NCBI RefSeq assembly: GCF_001982635.1
Contig: NZ_MKFI01000009.1
Coordinates: forward strand, 186,001 to 250,000
Source of the DNA: Bradyrhizobium mercantei
GTDB taxonomy: Bacteria > Pseudomonadota > Alphaproteobacteria > Rhizobiales > Xanthobacteraceae
DNA length: 64,000 nucleotides
Direction: 5' to 3'
Shown here: piece by piece, positions 1 through 10,726 of the stretch
How the letters are laid out: every line of letters begins with the position of its first letter
How positions within the stretch are numbered: the stretch's first letter is position 1
The notes under the pieces: model-generated
What the model saw: only the letters and a program-made list of their open reading frames with translations
Told to the model about the DNA's origin: nothing
Database searches by the model: none
Made by a program: the position numbers and the translations under genes

Positions 1-1766
<1,766 letters not shown>

Positions 1767-2124
1767 GCTCGGAACGCTTCTTCCCGTATGCCCTCGAGAG
1801 GGCGGCAAACGTCAATAGGGGAGGTGATGTCGGCGATCATCGCTAGATCAGACGGTCGGCGTTACGGTGGCCGTGATCGCCACAGAACATGCGCGTTCTT
1901 GAGCAACGCCGCGCCCGCAGTTGACGCGCGGCAATCTACGAACTTCGACGATTTTGCGCTCCCGACTGTTGCGTTCGAGGCCTACTATCGAGTTCGCGTA
2001 TTGCACGAATGAGCTGGCGCCCAGTCTGAGTTCCAGGAAGGTCGCCGGTTTTCAGGCTTCGTCCCGAGCTCAGGTATGCTCGATGCGCAGCTGATTGTCG
2101 CGCCACAGCCGGCTTACTTCCGCA
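1767..2124. other. Intergenic, no gene seen
   Basis: This 358-base stretch lies between the end of acs and the convergent LysR gene. The short open frames in it have no recognisable motif and no good ribosome binding site. I see no clear hairpin followed by a T-tract that would end acs. Confidence 0.5.
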
Positions 2125-3135
2125 TCACCTGCGTCGGGGGCCCCCTTTCGGCGCCGTCCGTGCTGCGTCGACTGGAGAAGCGGCCTTGGCCCGGGACTTG
2201 GCATAATCGGCCGACATCGCCAGCGCGGGATCGCGATCGCGCAATTCTTCGGCGACGATCGACTGAAGCCAGCGAACCGCGGGTTCGTTGTCCATTCGGC
2301 GATGCCAGTGCTGCTTCAGTTCGATAAGAGGAATCGAGACCGGAGGCGGTAAGAGCTTCAGACCCGCATCGGCGTACCAGGCGCCGAGCGAAAACGGAAC
2401 GGTGGCGATCATATCGCTCGTAGCGATCAATTGCGGAACGCTCATGAAGTGCGGCAGGTGCAGCACAACCCGGCGCTGAAGCTTGAGCTCACGGATACGT
2501 CGTTCGAAAATCTCCTGGCTCCGTCCCTGTTGGTTCACGACGATGTGGTCCGCCGCGAGAAACTGCTCGAGCGACAGCGTGTTGCCGATGGTCGGATGGT
2601 CCTTTCGGACGATGCAAGTGAAGGGGTGATCGAACAGCGCTTCGGTGACGACGTTCGGGCCGACGAGATCCGGAAAATAGCCGATCGCGAGATCGATCTC
2701 GCCCCTATCGAGAGCATCCTCTAGATGTTCGTGAGACGTCGGCACGCATCGAAGGTACGCTCCGGGAGCCATCGCGCGGATACGTTGCAGAATAGGCGGG
2801 ATGAAGATCAGAACGCCGATGTCTGAAGTCGTGACCGTGAAGGTGCGGTCGCTCGCCTCCGGCACGAAGCACGGTTTACGGAGGATCTGCTGATCAACCG
2901 TCGAGAGCACCGTCCGCACGGCCTCCGCGATCGATTCCGCAAACGGCGTCGGCCGCATTCCGCGCCCGGTGGACAAGAAGAGCGGATCGCCGAAAAAGTC
3001 CCGTAGCTTGCGCAGGCCGGCGCTCGCCATCGGTTGGCTCATTCCCAACTGACGGGAAACCGTGGACAGGTTCTGCGCGCGCGACAGTCCGTCCAGCAGC
3101 AAGAGAAGGTTCAAGTCGAGGCGTCTGATATCCAT
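2125..3135 (-). CDS. LysR-family regulator (NodD/NahR-like)
   Basis: Transcription factor of 336 residues. The N-terminal winged helix-turn-helix starts with MDIRRLDLNLLLLLDGL and continues through SRQLGMSQPMASAGLRKL, followed by FGDPLF, the pattern of the NodD/NahR/LeuO branch of LysR proteins; the rest is a periplasmic-binding-protein-like effector domain. The frame is open further upstream, but the ATG at 3135 puts the LysR N-terminus in its normal place. It is divergent from purU, 230 bases away, so it probably controls the one-carbon operon. The last 30 or so residues are Ala/Arg/Pro-rich and look disordered. The effector is unknown, possibly the methylated substrate of that operon. Confidence 0.9.
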   Translation of the reverse strand: MDIRRLDLNLLLLLDGLSRAQNLSTVSRQLGMSQPMASAGLRKLRDFFGDPLFLSTGRGMRPTPFAESIAEAVRTVLSTVDQQILRKPCFVPEASDRTFTVTTSDIGVLIFIPPILQRIRAMAPGAYLRCVPTSHEHLEDALDRGEIDLAIGYFPDLVGPNVVTEALFDHPFTCIVRKDHPTIGNTLSLEQFLAADHIVVNQQGRSQEIFERRIRELKLQRRVVLHLPHFMSVPQLIATSDMIATVPFSLGAWYADAGLKLLPPPVSIPLIELKQHWHRRMDNEPAVRWLQSIVAEELRDRDPALAMSADYAKSRAKAASPVDAARTAPKGGPRRR

Positions 3136-3149
3136 AATGCTGATAGCTT

Positions 3150-3163
3150 GTATTGTATAATAC
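3150..3163. promoter_or_regulatory. Candidate LysR operator
   Basis: GTATT-N4-AATAC is a perfect 5-bp inverted repeat just upstream of the LysR start and in the divergent region before purU. It fits the loose T-N11-A dyad expected of LysR boxes, and autoregulation plus control of purU would explain its place. Only the sequence symmetry supports it. Confidence 0.35.
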
Positions 3164-3365
3164 CGGATTTTCAATGTCTGATTTCTAAGCAATGTTGACG
3201 GACAACGTCCTGCAAATGCGGACTTTGGGAGCGAAATCAGAGACGTAACCATTCGGCATGTCGAAGCCTCGGCGCCGATTATTTCTCCGGTCGATCTGCT
3301 CATTGTTTATCGATCCGCTCACTTCGGTGCCGCCGGACCAGAACGCCTGTGGCTACGAGGATAGG

Positions 3366-4250
3366 ATGTGCCTGATCATGCACGCTGGAGGTGTCATAAC
3401 CAATAAGTACATCCTAACTCTGTGGTGCCGCGACGTCCCCGGAATTGTCGCCGACGTATCGCGCTGTCTGTTCGATAATGGCGGCAACATCATCGAGGCC
3501 GAGCAGGTCGACGAGCTCATCAGCGAGCGCTTCTTCATGAGGGTAGGCGTCACCCTGCCGAAAGACGGAGCGAAGGGGGCGCGGGCCGATCTCGAGGGAA
3601 TTGGCCAAAAGTTCGGAATGGAGTGGAAGTTGCGGTCCGAGGCCGAGCGCAAACGCGTGCTGCTGTTCGTCTCCAAATTCGATCATTGTCTTGGCGACCT
3701 CCTGTACCGCAATCGGCTCGGCGAGCTCCAGATGGACGTCGTCGGCATCGTCTCCAACCATCCGCGCTCCGCGCTCGCGGTCAGCCTAATCGGCGACATT
3801 CCATTCCATCACCTGCCGGTCACGAAGGAAACGAAGGCGCAGCAGGAGGCTCAGATCAAGGCGCTCCTCGACGAGACGAAGGCCGATCTGGTGGTACTCG
3901 CGCGATACATGCAGATTCTGTCGGACGATCTCATGCGGCATCTGCAGGGTCGCTGCATCAACATCCACCACAGCTTCCTGCCGGGTTTCAAAGGTGCCAA
4001 ACCCTATCACCAGGCGCATGCGCGCGGGGTGAAACTCATCGGGGCAACCGCACACTTCGCGACCAGCGATTTAGACGAGGGACCGATCATCGAACAGGAC
4101 GTCGAACGTGTGAGCCATCGCGACACACCGGAAGATCTTGTCCGAAAGGGGCGCGACATCGAGCGCCGGGTCCTATCCCGCGCGGTTCATTTGTTTCTCG
4201 AAGATCGCGTGATCATCAACGGCGAGCGAACCATCGTCTTCGCCGACTGA
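3366..4250 (+). CDS. purU: Formyltetrahydrofolate deformylase
   Basis: Hydrolyses 10-formyl-THF to formate and THF in the cytoplasm. From the ATG at 3366, which has GAGG 7 bases upstream, the protein is 294 residues, close to the usual 280-290. An N-terminal ACT domain (about residues 14-90, starting YILTLWCRDVPGIVADV) precedes the formyltransferase fold with GRCINIHHSFLPGF. The catalytic trio matches PurN: N199, H201 and D237 (36 residues after the His, as in PurN). The next gene starts 16 bases on, and folD follows, so here PurU probably drains one-carbon units from a demethylase and recycles THF rather than serving purine balance. Confidence 0.94.
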   Translation: MCLIMHAGGVITNKYILTLWCRDVPGIVADVSRCLFDNGGNIIEAEQVDELISERFFMRVGVTLPKDGAKGARADLEGIGQKFGMEWKLRSEAERKRVLLFVSKFDHCLGDLLYRNRLGELQMDVVGIVSNHPRSALAVSLIGDIPFHHLPVTKETKAQQEAQIKALLDETKADLVVLARYMQILSDDLMRHLQGRCINIHHSFLPGFKGAKPYHQAHARGVKLIGATAHFATSDLDEGPIIEQDVERVSHRDTPEDLVRKGRDIERRVLSRAVHLFLEDRVIINGERTIVFAD

Positions 4251-4265
4251 ACCATCGGAGAAAAA

Positions 4266-5546
4266 ATGCCAACACCCAAGGAAATGCGAAAAACGCCGGA
4301 AGGCTATTTCACCTCGCGCTGGGGCCTTCCCGAGTACACGGACTGGATCGACGAGAGCATGTCCTGGAAGGAGACTTGCGCGATCGGTGACTGGTCATTC
4401 CTGTGGGAGCGTCGCTTCAAGGGGCCCGACACCTTGAAGCTGTTCTCAGATACCTCCGTCAACAGCTTCCAGAAGTTTGACATCCGGCAGTCGAAGCACG
4501 TCGTCCACACAACCAAGCAGGGCAAGGTCATCGCGGAGGGTATTCTCACGCGACTGTCCGAAGATGAATTCATGCTATTCGGACGCGGTACGTTCTGGGT
4601 GGATTACGTCCGCCGCCACGGCAACTACGACGTTACTGCCGCGGCCGATGACTGGTTCAATTTCCAGGTCCAAGGACCGAGGTCGCTAGCGGTCCTCGAG
4701 AAGGTCTCGAAGCAGTCGTTGCGGGACGTGAAGTTCATGCACTCCGGCGAAATCGAGATCGCCGGATGCAAGATGCTCGCGCTACGTCAAGGCATGTCGG
4801 GCGAAATCGGCTTCGAGCTGCAAGGCCCCATGACAGAGGCCGCTGCGGTCTACGACGCGATCGTCTCCGCCGGCCGGGAGTTCGGCCTACGGCGCATCGG
4901 CGGCCGCGCCATCTTCATCAATCATCTGGAAGCTTGCTTCCCCACGATCGTCACCGACTACATGCCGGCGATCTTCCACGACGACATGAAAGAGTATCAG
5001 GACGAGTTCCGAGCCGCGATGCCAGGATTCGCCGCCACGTTCAACATCGCCGGCAGCTTCCAGTCCGACGACATCCGGGACTGGTACCGAAGTCCGGTCG
5101 AACTCGGCTGGGGCAAGAACATCAAGTTCGACCATGAATTCATCGGGCGCGAAGCACTCGAAAAGGAACTTGCCAGCCCGCGACGTCTGATCCGGACGCT
5201 GGTCTGGAACGGTGAGGACGTCGCCGATGTGCACGCTTCGCTTTTCCAGAAGGAGCAAGAGCCGTACCAGTATATGGAAATGCCGCGCGATCAGCGTGGC
5301 TTCATGTACGCCGACCGCGTGCTGGTCGGCGGCAAGGACGTTGGCGTGACCACTTCGCGGGGCTACAGCTACTTCTTTCGCGAGATGCTCTCGCTCTGCA
5401 CGATCGACGTCGAGCATTCCGAGATTGGCACGGAGGTGGCTGTGGTCTGGGGCGAGCCCAGTCGACGGCAGAAGCACATCCGAGCGAAGGTGGCTCCCGC
5501 CCCCTACAAGAAGGACAATCGCCGCGCGGATCTTTCCAAGGTCTAA
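4266..5546 (+). CDS. GcvT/LigM-like folate-dependent demethylase
   Basis: Aminomethyltransferase-fold protein of 426 residues, presumed to pass a methyl group from a small substrate to THF. LSDTSVNS-like and QGKVIAEGIL segments, the FGRG at 105-108, and SPVELGWGKNIKFDHEFIGREALE near residues 280-300 resemble LigM, the vanillate/3-O-methylgallate demethylase of Sphingobium, and DmdA-like proteins. In an alignment made from memory, R107 matches LigM Arg122, but the LigM tyrosines 31 and 247 fall on S17 and I216, so the substrate may not be an aryl methyl ether. GGAG precedes the ATG. It sits between purU and folD with gaps of 15 and 8 bases, so the three are surely cotranscribed. Confidence 0.85.
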   Translation: MPTPKEMRKTPEGYFTSRWGLPEYTDWIDESMSWKETCAIGDWSFLWERRFKGPDTLKLFSDTSVNSFQKFDIRQSKHVVHTTKQGKVIAEGILTRLSEDEFMLFGRGTFWVDYVRRHGNYDVTAAADDWFNFQVQGPRSLAVLEKVSKQSLRDVKFMHSGEIEIAGCKMLALRQGMSGEIGFELQGPMTEAAAVYDAIVSAGREFGLRRIGGRAIFINHLEACFPTIVTDYMPAIFHDDMKEYQDEFRAAMPGFAATFNIAGSFQSDDIRDWYRSPVELGWGKNIKFDHEFIGREALEKELASPRRLIRTLVWNGEDVADVHASLFQKEQEPYQYMEMPRDQRGFMYADRVLVGGKDVGVTTSRGYSYFFREMLSLCTIDVEHSEIGTEVAVVWGEPSRRQKHIRAKVAPAPYKKDNRRADLSKV

Positions 5547-5554
5547 AGCCGCTC

Positions 5555-6463
5555 ATGACCGCTCGCATCATCGACGGAAAGACACTTGCTGTCGCTGTAC
5601 GCGAGGAAGTCGCCGCGGGCGTCGCCGCTCTGGTCAGCGCTGGCGCGGCGGTCCCGGAACTGGCCGTGGTGCTGCTCGGCGACGATCCCGCCAGCCACGT
5701 CTACGTTTCGAACAAGGTACGACAGACCGAAGCCGCCGGCATGCGATCGCGTCGATACCTGCTGGATGCGGACACGACGGAACGACGGCTTCTGGAACTG
5801 ATCGAGGCGTTGAACCGGGACGCAACCGTGAGCGGCATCTTGGTGCAGTTTCCGCTGCCGCCGCACATCGATACCGCGCGTGTCGTGACGACCATCCGTC
5901 CCGACAAGGACGTCGACGGATTCAATCCGTTGAACGTGGGACGCACCGCCGCGGGCATCGAAGGCGCGTTGGTGCCATGCACGCCGCTCGGCGTCATGCG
6001 CCTTATCAAGTCGGTGCATGAAGACATCGCGGGGCTAGGAGCCCTCGTGGTGGGGGCGTCGAACGTCGTCGGTCGTCCGATGGCCCGGCTTCTGCTGCAG
6101 GAATTATGCACGGTGTCGATCGCGCACATTCGCACGACCGACCTGGAACGACGGTGCAGCGAGGCCGACATTCTCGTCGTCGCGACCGGTGTCCCCGGTC
6201 TCATCCGCGGCCACTTCATCAGGCCTGGCGCAACGGTCATCGATGTCGGCATCACGCGCATTACATCGGGATCCGGCGCCGAGAAGCTCGTCGGAGATGT
6301 CGCGTTCGACGAGGCGGTTAAAGTCGCAGGCGCGATCACGCCTGTGCCGGGCGGCGTCGGACCGATGACGATCGCCTGTTTGCTCGCCAACACGTTGAGT
6401 GCCGCAAGAATGAAGGCAGCCAGATCCAAAGCGCCGGATGCCGACCCGGCGACCGCCGCCTGA
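5555..6463 (+). CDS. folD: Methylene-THF dehydrogenase/cyclohydrolase
   Basis: Bifunctional FolD of 302 residues that oxidises 5,10-methylene-THF with NADP and hydrolyses the product to 10-formyl-THF. The signature YVSNK carries the catalytic lysine (K54, Lys56 in the E. coli enzyme); GILVQFPLP, DKDVDGFNP, the Rossmann VGASNVVGRPMA and PGGVGPMT are all present. The Rossmann loop reads VGAS instead of the commoner VGRS, which might affect cofactor choice. Together with purU this gives a route methylene-THF to formate. It is probably a second, catabolic copy beside a housekeeping folD elsewhere. Confidence 0.95.
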   Translation: MTARIIDGKTLAVAVREEVAAGVAALVSAGAAVPELAVVLLGDDPASHVYVSNKVRQTEAAGMRSRRYLLDADTTERRLLELIEALNRDATVSGILVQFPLPPHIDTARVVTTIRPDKDVDGFNPLNVGRTAAGIEGALVPCTPLGVMRLIKSVHEDIAGLGALVVGASNVVGRPMARLLLQELCTVSIAHIRTTDLERRCSEADILVVATGVPGLIRGHFIRPGATVIDVGITRITSGSGAEKLVGDVAFDEAVKVAGAITPVPGGVGPMTIACLLANTLSAARMKAARSKAPDADPATAA

Positions 6464-6556
6464 ACCGCGGCTTGGCGGCCGAGAGTTCTTGAAGATCCGC
6501 GCAACGGATTTTCAAGCAAAAGCCATCGAAGCGAGCTTTCAAAGGGGAGGAAGGAC

Positions 6557-7923
6557 GTGACCACACAAGTGCTGGACGAACTGCGCAAACCAGTTATCGA
6601 CATCGGAGTTCTTGCGGAGGAGGGAGTATGGAGCACGGCGCGCAAGCAGGTTCTGCTTCTGTGCGCGCTCGCGATTATTCTGGATGGACTGGACAACCAG
6701 ATACTCGGCTTCGCGATTCCGTCCATGATCAAGGAATGGAGCGTCGCTCGCGGCGACTTCGCTCCCGCGCTCGCGCTAGGCTTCGTGGGCATGACGATCG
6801 GTACTCCGATCGGAGGCATCATTGGCGATTGGCTCGGACGCAAGTTTGCTCTGATCGCATCAGTTTCCTGTTCGGAGCGGCCACGCTTGCCATCTCATTC
6901 GCTAATGGCCTGGAAGCGGTCAGCCTCAACCGCTTTCTCGCCGGCTTGGGGCTGGGTGGTGCGCTTCCGGCTGCGACCGCACTTATCGCGGAATTCACGC
7001 CCAAGCGTAACCGCAGTCTTTCGGTGATATTGGGGATCGTCTGCATTCCGATCGGAGGCATGATCGCCGACGTGCTCGCGGCTCAGTTGCTGCCCGATTA
7101 CGGTTGGCGGATGTTGTTTGTGGTCAGTGGGGTATTGCCGATGATCGTTGCGGTGATCCTCGCGACAGCGTTGCCGGAATCTCCGCAATATCTCCTGGCA
7201 CGGGGGGCGGACGCGCAAAGGTGGCGAAGTCGGCGCGGATCCTCGACGAGACCCTCGCAGCCTCCAGCGTCTTCGTTGATAGACGCGACGCGGGAGTGGA
7301 AGGAGCTTCGCTCCTCGCCCTTTTCGTGGCCGCCCTTCGCCGTACGACGACGGCGCTCTGGGTCGCATTCTTCTTTTGTCTGTTGCCCGTGTACGTTCTA
7401 TACGCTTGGGCTCCCACGCTCCTGACCGGCAAAGGGTTCGACGTGCCGACAGCGAGCTTCGCGTTGGCATTGTTCAACTTTGGCGGTGTCGCCGGTTGCA
7501 TCGTGACCGGCTGGGCGATCGGCCGGTTCGGCACGCGGGCACCAATCCTGACAGTCGCCGGCGCCGCGACAGCGGGAGCGGCGGTTTTGGCTTGGGTGCC
7601 GGTTTCGATCGAAACCAAGCCGCTGATCATGTTTCTTCTGTGCATTGAAGGCTTTTTTCTGCTCGGCGCTCAAGGCTCGCTTTACGCGCTGGCCGCCTAC
7701 GTATATCCGACGAGCGCCCGTTCCACCGGCGTCGGGGCGGCCGCCGGTTTCGGCCGGGGAGGCGATCGTCAGTGCCTACGTCGGCGCGTTCGCGCTCAAC
7801 TACGGTGCAACAATGTTCTTCGCCGTCATCGCCGCCTGCGTCGCCATCACCTTCGTCGCGGTAGCGATCGTCGACGTACATCAGGCCGCGATCCGGGACG
7901 AGCCTTCGCGCTCCGTCGCTTGA
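6557..7923 (+). pseudogene. MFS transporter (aromatic acid:H+ symporter type), three frameshifts
   Basis: A major-facilitator permease of about 455 codons can be read only by changing frame three times. It starts at GTG 6557 behind a strong AGGGGAGGAAGG. Residues through GGIIGDWLGRKFALIASV are in one frame; FLFGAATLAISFANG onward in the next; RAKVAKSARILDETLA through YPTSARSTGVG in the third; and AIVSAYVGAFALNYG to the stop at 7923 back in the second. DGLDNQILGFAIPSM in helix 1 and the GDWLGRK loop are typical of the AAHS family. The breaks fall at runs of T (6863-6866), G (7202-7207) and G (7756-7759): two missing bases and one extra. Either a decayed importer or homopolymer sequencing errors; the neighbours are intact. 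Confidence 0.85.
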
Positions 7924-8352
7924 CCGGGTATCGACAGGCAATCATCGAAGCCCGCGGTCTTCCTCGATCGCGGCTTCGATCCAGTTCGACGACCGGCCGA
8001 GCAGATGCGGCCGGCCACGATGGCGCTGAATGAGGGCAAAATATCGCGCGGCGCTCTCGCAATGAGCCCTGCGTGAGCCGTTGGAAATTATCCGAGACGA
8101 ATCCGCCCAGATTGCGGGAGTCCGACATCACGCTGTCTCACTGTTAGCCCATCGCGGCTTGCCGACGAAACATGAAGTCATGTGGACGTCACTGCAGGTG
8201 TATCAGCGTTGCGGATGCGCGAGACTTCCTGCAATTTCGGGCGAGCCGGGCAGACGAGGCCCACAGCTGGCGTGCGGATTGCTGGTCGTAACGCTAAGCT
8301 GCAGGTGATTCGCCCAGATCTTCGACGGTATTCCGGCCGAACCTCGATACGC
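7924..8352. other. Intergenic between convergent units
   Basis: These 429 bases separate the MFS pseudogene from the 3' end of the LysR gene on the other strand. I find no convincing coding frame, repeat or T-tailed hairpin here. Confidence 0.45.
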
Positions 8353-9339
8353 TCAGGCCAGCCGAAGGTAGTCCGTCTCGTCCGACTGCGCTTTGCCTCT
8401 GGCGGCCGCGTCGCCGCTGCGCCACGCACCGTGCATGGCGAAACGCCAAAATCGCTCGGCAGCAGGCCGTTGCTCCCGCCGCAGACGGATCGCCACCATT
8501 TCGGTCTCAAGCCTTGCTCCGTCTATGCTCTTGCGGAGCATGCGCACATTCGGCAGGGTGGCGCGGGCGTCGAACCAGCCCAGATCGATGGCCGCGATTG
8601 CGTGGTGTTCGGCATGCCGGACGACCGAAAAGGCATCGCCTTCCGGTATTCGGACCGGTTCGGCCTCGATTTCGTCCAGATAGCGACCGATGGCCGATGC
8701 CAGCGGGCCGCCATGAACTCGACCGATCTTAGCAATACGCACGCCTTTCAGGTTGGCGCTCGAAATGCTGGCGACATCCGCGAGAGGGTGGCCTGCGGGG
8801 ACGTACAGGCCGAGCTGTCGGGAAGCCAGCGGCAGCGTTTCCAATTCGGAGCCCAACGCGCGATTAAGTGGCGACAATTCGAGGCGATCGGAGGGCTCGA
8901 TGACGATGGCGACGTCGGCATCATGGTCGCGCACCACGTCGTAGATGCGCTCGCTGCCATACTGCATGATCTGAATGTCGACGTCGGGATTTGCGGCGGC
9001 ATAGCTGTCCGTCAGCAAGGCACGATCGCTGATCAGCACCGAATAGGTCTGCACCGCCAGGCGAAGGTCGTTGCTGAGAATCTCCTTGGCTCGCTGCGCC
9101 GCCCAATCATGCTCCATGACGACGCGCCGGGCATTGACGAGGAAGGCGCGGCCTTCCCAGGTCAACTGCACCCGTCGGCTGGTACGTTCGAAAAGCGCGA
9201 ATCCGAGCCTGCGTTCCAGCTCACGGATCGTAGCGGATAGCGCGGGCTGCGAGACGTGCAGTTCCTGGGCGGCGCGCGTAAAGGACCGGCTCTTTGCTAC
9301 CTGCAGGAAGGCGCGAAACGGAGTGGCATCAAGATCCAT
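8353..9339 (-). CDS. LysR-family regulator of the ACAD operon
   Basis: Transcription factor of 328 residues with a classical LysR N-terminus (FLQVAKSRSFTRAAQELHVSQPALSATIRELERRLGFALFERTSRRVQLT) read in pieces as helix-turn-helix plus wing, then an effector-binding domain. The ATG at 9339 places the first helix at residue 8 as usual; an upstream extension in the same frame has no family resemblance. It is divergent from the acyl-CoA dehydrogenase gene, whose TTG start is 106 bases away, so it very likely regulates that operon. The AT-rich stretch at about 9360-9400 may hold its operator, but I see no clean dyad. Confidence 0.9.
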   Translation of the reverse strand: MDLDATPFRAFLQVAKSRSFTRAAQELHVSQPALSATIRELERRLGFALFERTSRRVQLTWEGRAFLVNARRVVMEHDWAAQRAKEILSNDLRLAVQTYSVLISDRALLTDSYAAANPDVDIQIMQYGSERIYDVVRDHDADVAIVIEPSDRLELSPLNRALGSELETLPLASRQLGLYVPAGHPLADVASISSANLKGVRIAKIGRVHGGPLASAIGRYLDEIEAEPVRIPEGDAFSVVRHAEHHAIAAIDLGWFDARATLPNVRMLRKSIDGARLETEMVAIRLRREQRPAAERFWRFAMHGAWRSGDAAARGKAQSDETDYLRLA

Positions 9340-9433
9340 CAGGAGGTGCTTCCATAAGGAACCTTTATTGATAGCCGAACAATGCGGTATTGGTAAGGAC
9401 CGGAGCTTTCTTGCAATATTCCTCCATCCCAGC

Positions 9434-9448
9434 GGAGGAAGTGCTTTG
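9434..9448 (+). promoter_or_regulatory. Ribosome binding site with TTG start
   Basis: GGAGGAA at 9434-9440 lies 5 bases before the TTG at 9446. This fixes the start of the acyl-CoA dehydrogenase at a TTG codon; the frame stays open upstream but there runs antisense through the LysR gene and resembles nothing. Confidence 0.75.
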
Positions 9449-10714
9449 TGGTCGTTTGATACCGAGCCCGAGTTCCAGAAGGAGCTCGACTGGATTGCTG
9501 CCTTTGTGCGCCGCAACATCGAACCATTGGACTATGTCCTGGGTAGCCAGTGGAACATCCACGACGAGCGATTCACGCAGCTGGTTCGGCCGCTGCAGGC
9601 CGAAGTGAAGGAGCGCGGCCTTTGGGCTTGCCATCTCGGTCCGCATCTAGGCGGCAAGGGCTACGGACAACTCAGGCTCGCACTGATGAACGAGCAGTTC
9701 GGCCGCTCGCGCTTTGGCCCAATCGTTTTTGGCGCGCAGGCCCCTGACACCGGTAATTCCGAAATCCTAGCGCAGTACGGCACGCCAGAGCAGAAGAGGC
9801 GCTATCTCAAGCCGCTCCTGAACAACGAGATCGTCTCCTGCTTCGCCATGACCGAGCCGCAGGGTGGTGCGGATCCTCTCCAGATAGAGGCCACGGCAAA
9901 GCTCGACGGCGATCATTGGGTCATCAATGGCGAAAAATGGTTCTCGTCGAACGCGCGCTTCGCTTCGTTCTACATCATAATGGTGAAGACCGACGCGGGA
10001 GCGGCCGATCCGTATCGCCGCCAGTCCATGTTCATTGTACCCGCCGACACGCCGGGCATAGAAATCGTGCGCGAGTTTACCTATTTCGGTCAAGCCGAGC
10101 CCGAGCATGCGCATGTCCGCTGGAACAATGTGCGCGTGCCGGCTGACCATCTGCTTGGAGAGCGAGGCGCCGGCTTCGAGGTGGCGCAAGCTCGCCTTGG
10201 TGGAGGGCGGCTTCATCATGCGATGCGCGCGCTTGCCGAGGCGACACGATGCCTCGAATACACCTGCGAGCGCGTGGTGTCTCGGCGCACAAAGGGTGAC
10301 GTTCTCTGGAAACAGCAGAGCGTTCAGGAGCGCATCGCCGACGCTTGGATCAAATTACGTCAGTTTCGGCTGCTCGTGCTGGAAACGGCATGGCTCGCCG
10401 ATCAGGGGAAGAGCTGGAAGGACATTCGTCAGAACGTTTCGGCGGTGAAGGCGACGATGCCGAAGGTTCTGCATCAGGTGGCCTCGATGGCGCTCCATCT
10501 TCACGGCTCGCTTGGCCTGACCACGGACGCCCCGTTCTCCGGGCATATCATGAACAGCTACATGATCGGCCTCGCGGACGGTCCCACCGAAGTCCACAAG
10601 GGCGTGGTCGCGCGCGAACTCCTCAAGACGTTTCGGCCGACGGAGCAGATGTTTCCCGACTATCTGCGCTTCAAGCGGGAGCCCACTGCCCGCGCGCAGT
10701 TCGGCCTGAAGTGA
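9446..10714 (+). CDS. Acyl-CoA dehydrogenase, ACAD10/11 or LvaC-like
   Basis: FAD-dependent acyl-CoA dehydrogenase-fold protein of 422 residues. AMTEPQGGADP and the middle-domain INGEKWFSSNARFASFY are standard FAD/acyl-CoA-binding segments. The C-terminal half reads GGGRLHHAMRALAEA and LADGPTEVHKG; the residue at the usual catalytic Glu position (Tyr-Glu-Gly in many ACADs) is Asp here, as I recall for ACAD11-like proteins. ACAD11 and LvaC remove phosphate from 4-phosphoacyl-CoA rather than only making enoyl-CoA. The operon partner SDR and kinase support that role. Start is TTG with a strong Shine-Dalgarno. An ordinary dehydrogenase of branched acyl-CoA remains possible. Confidence 0.88.
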   Translation: MWSFDTEPEFQKELDWIAAFVRRNIEPLDYVLGSQWNIHDERFTQLVRPLQAEVKERGLWACHLGPHLGGKGYGQLRLALMNEQFGRSRFGPIVFGAQAPDTGNSEILAQYGTPEQKRRYLKPLLNNEIVSCFAMTEPQGGADPLQIEATAKLDGDHWVINGEKWFSSNARFASFYIIMVKTDAGAADPYRRQSMFIVPADTPGIEIVREFTYFGQAEPEHAHVRWNNVRVPADHLLGERGAGFEVAQARLGGGRLHHAMRALAEATRCLEYTCERVVSRRTKGDVLWKQQSVQERIADAWIKLRQFRLLVLETAWLADQGKSWKDIRQNVSAVKATMPKVLHQVASMALHLHGSLGLTTDAPFSGHIMNSYMIGLADGPTEVHKGVVARELLKTFRPTEQMFPDYLRFKREPTARAQFGLK

Positions 10715-10726
10715 CGGTTGCTTCTC

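Noticed and set aside
5701..6843. Minus-strand open frame of 380 codons
   Set aside because: Antisense to folD and the MFS gene; Ser/Pro/Arg-rich composition without a domain.
8182..9240. Long plus-strand open frame of 352 codons
   Set aside because: It lies antisense to the LysR gene at 8353-9339, has no known motif and reflects GC-rich codon use.
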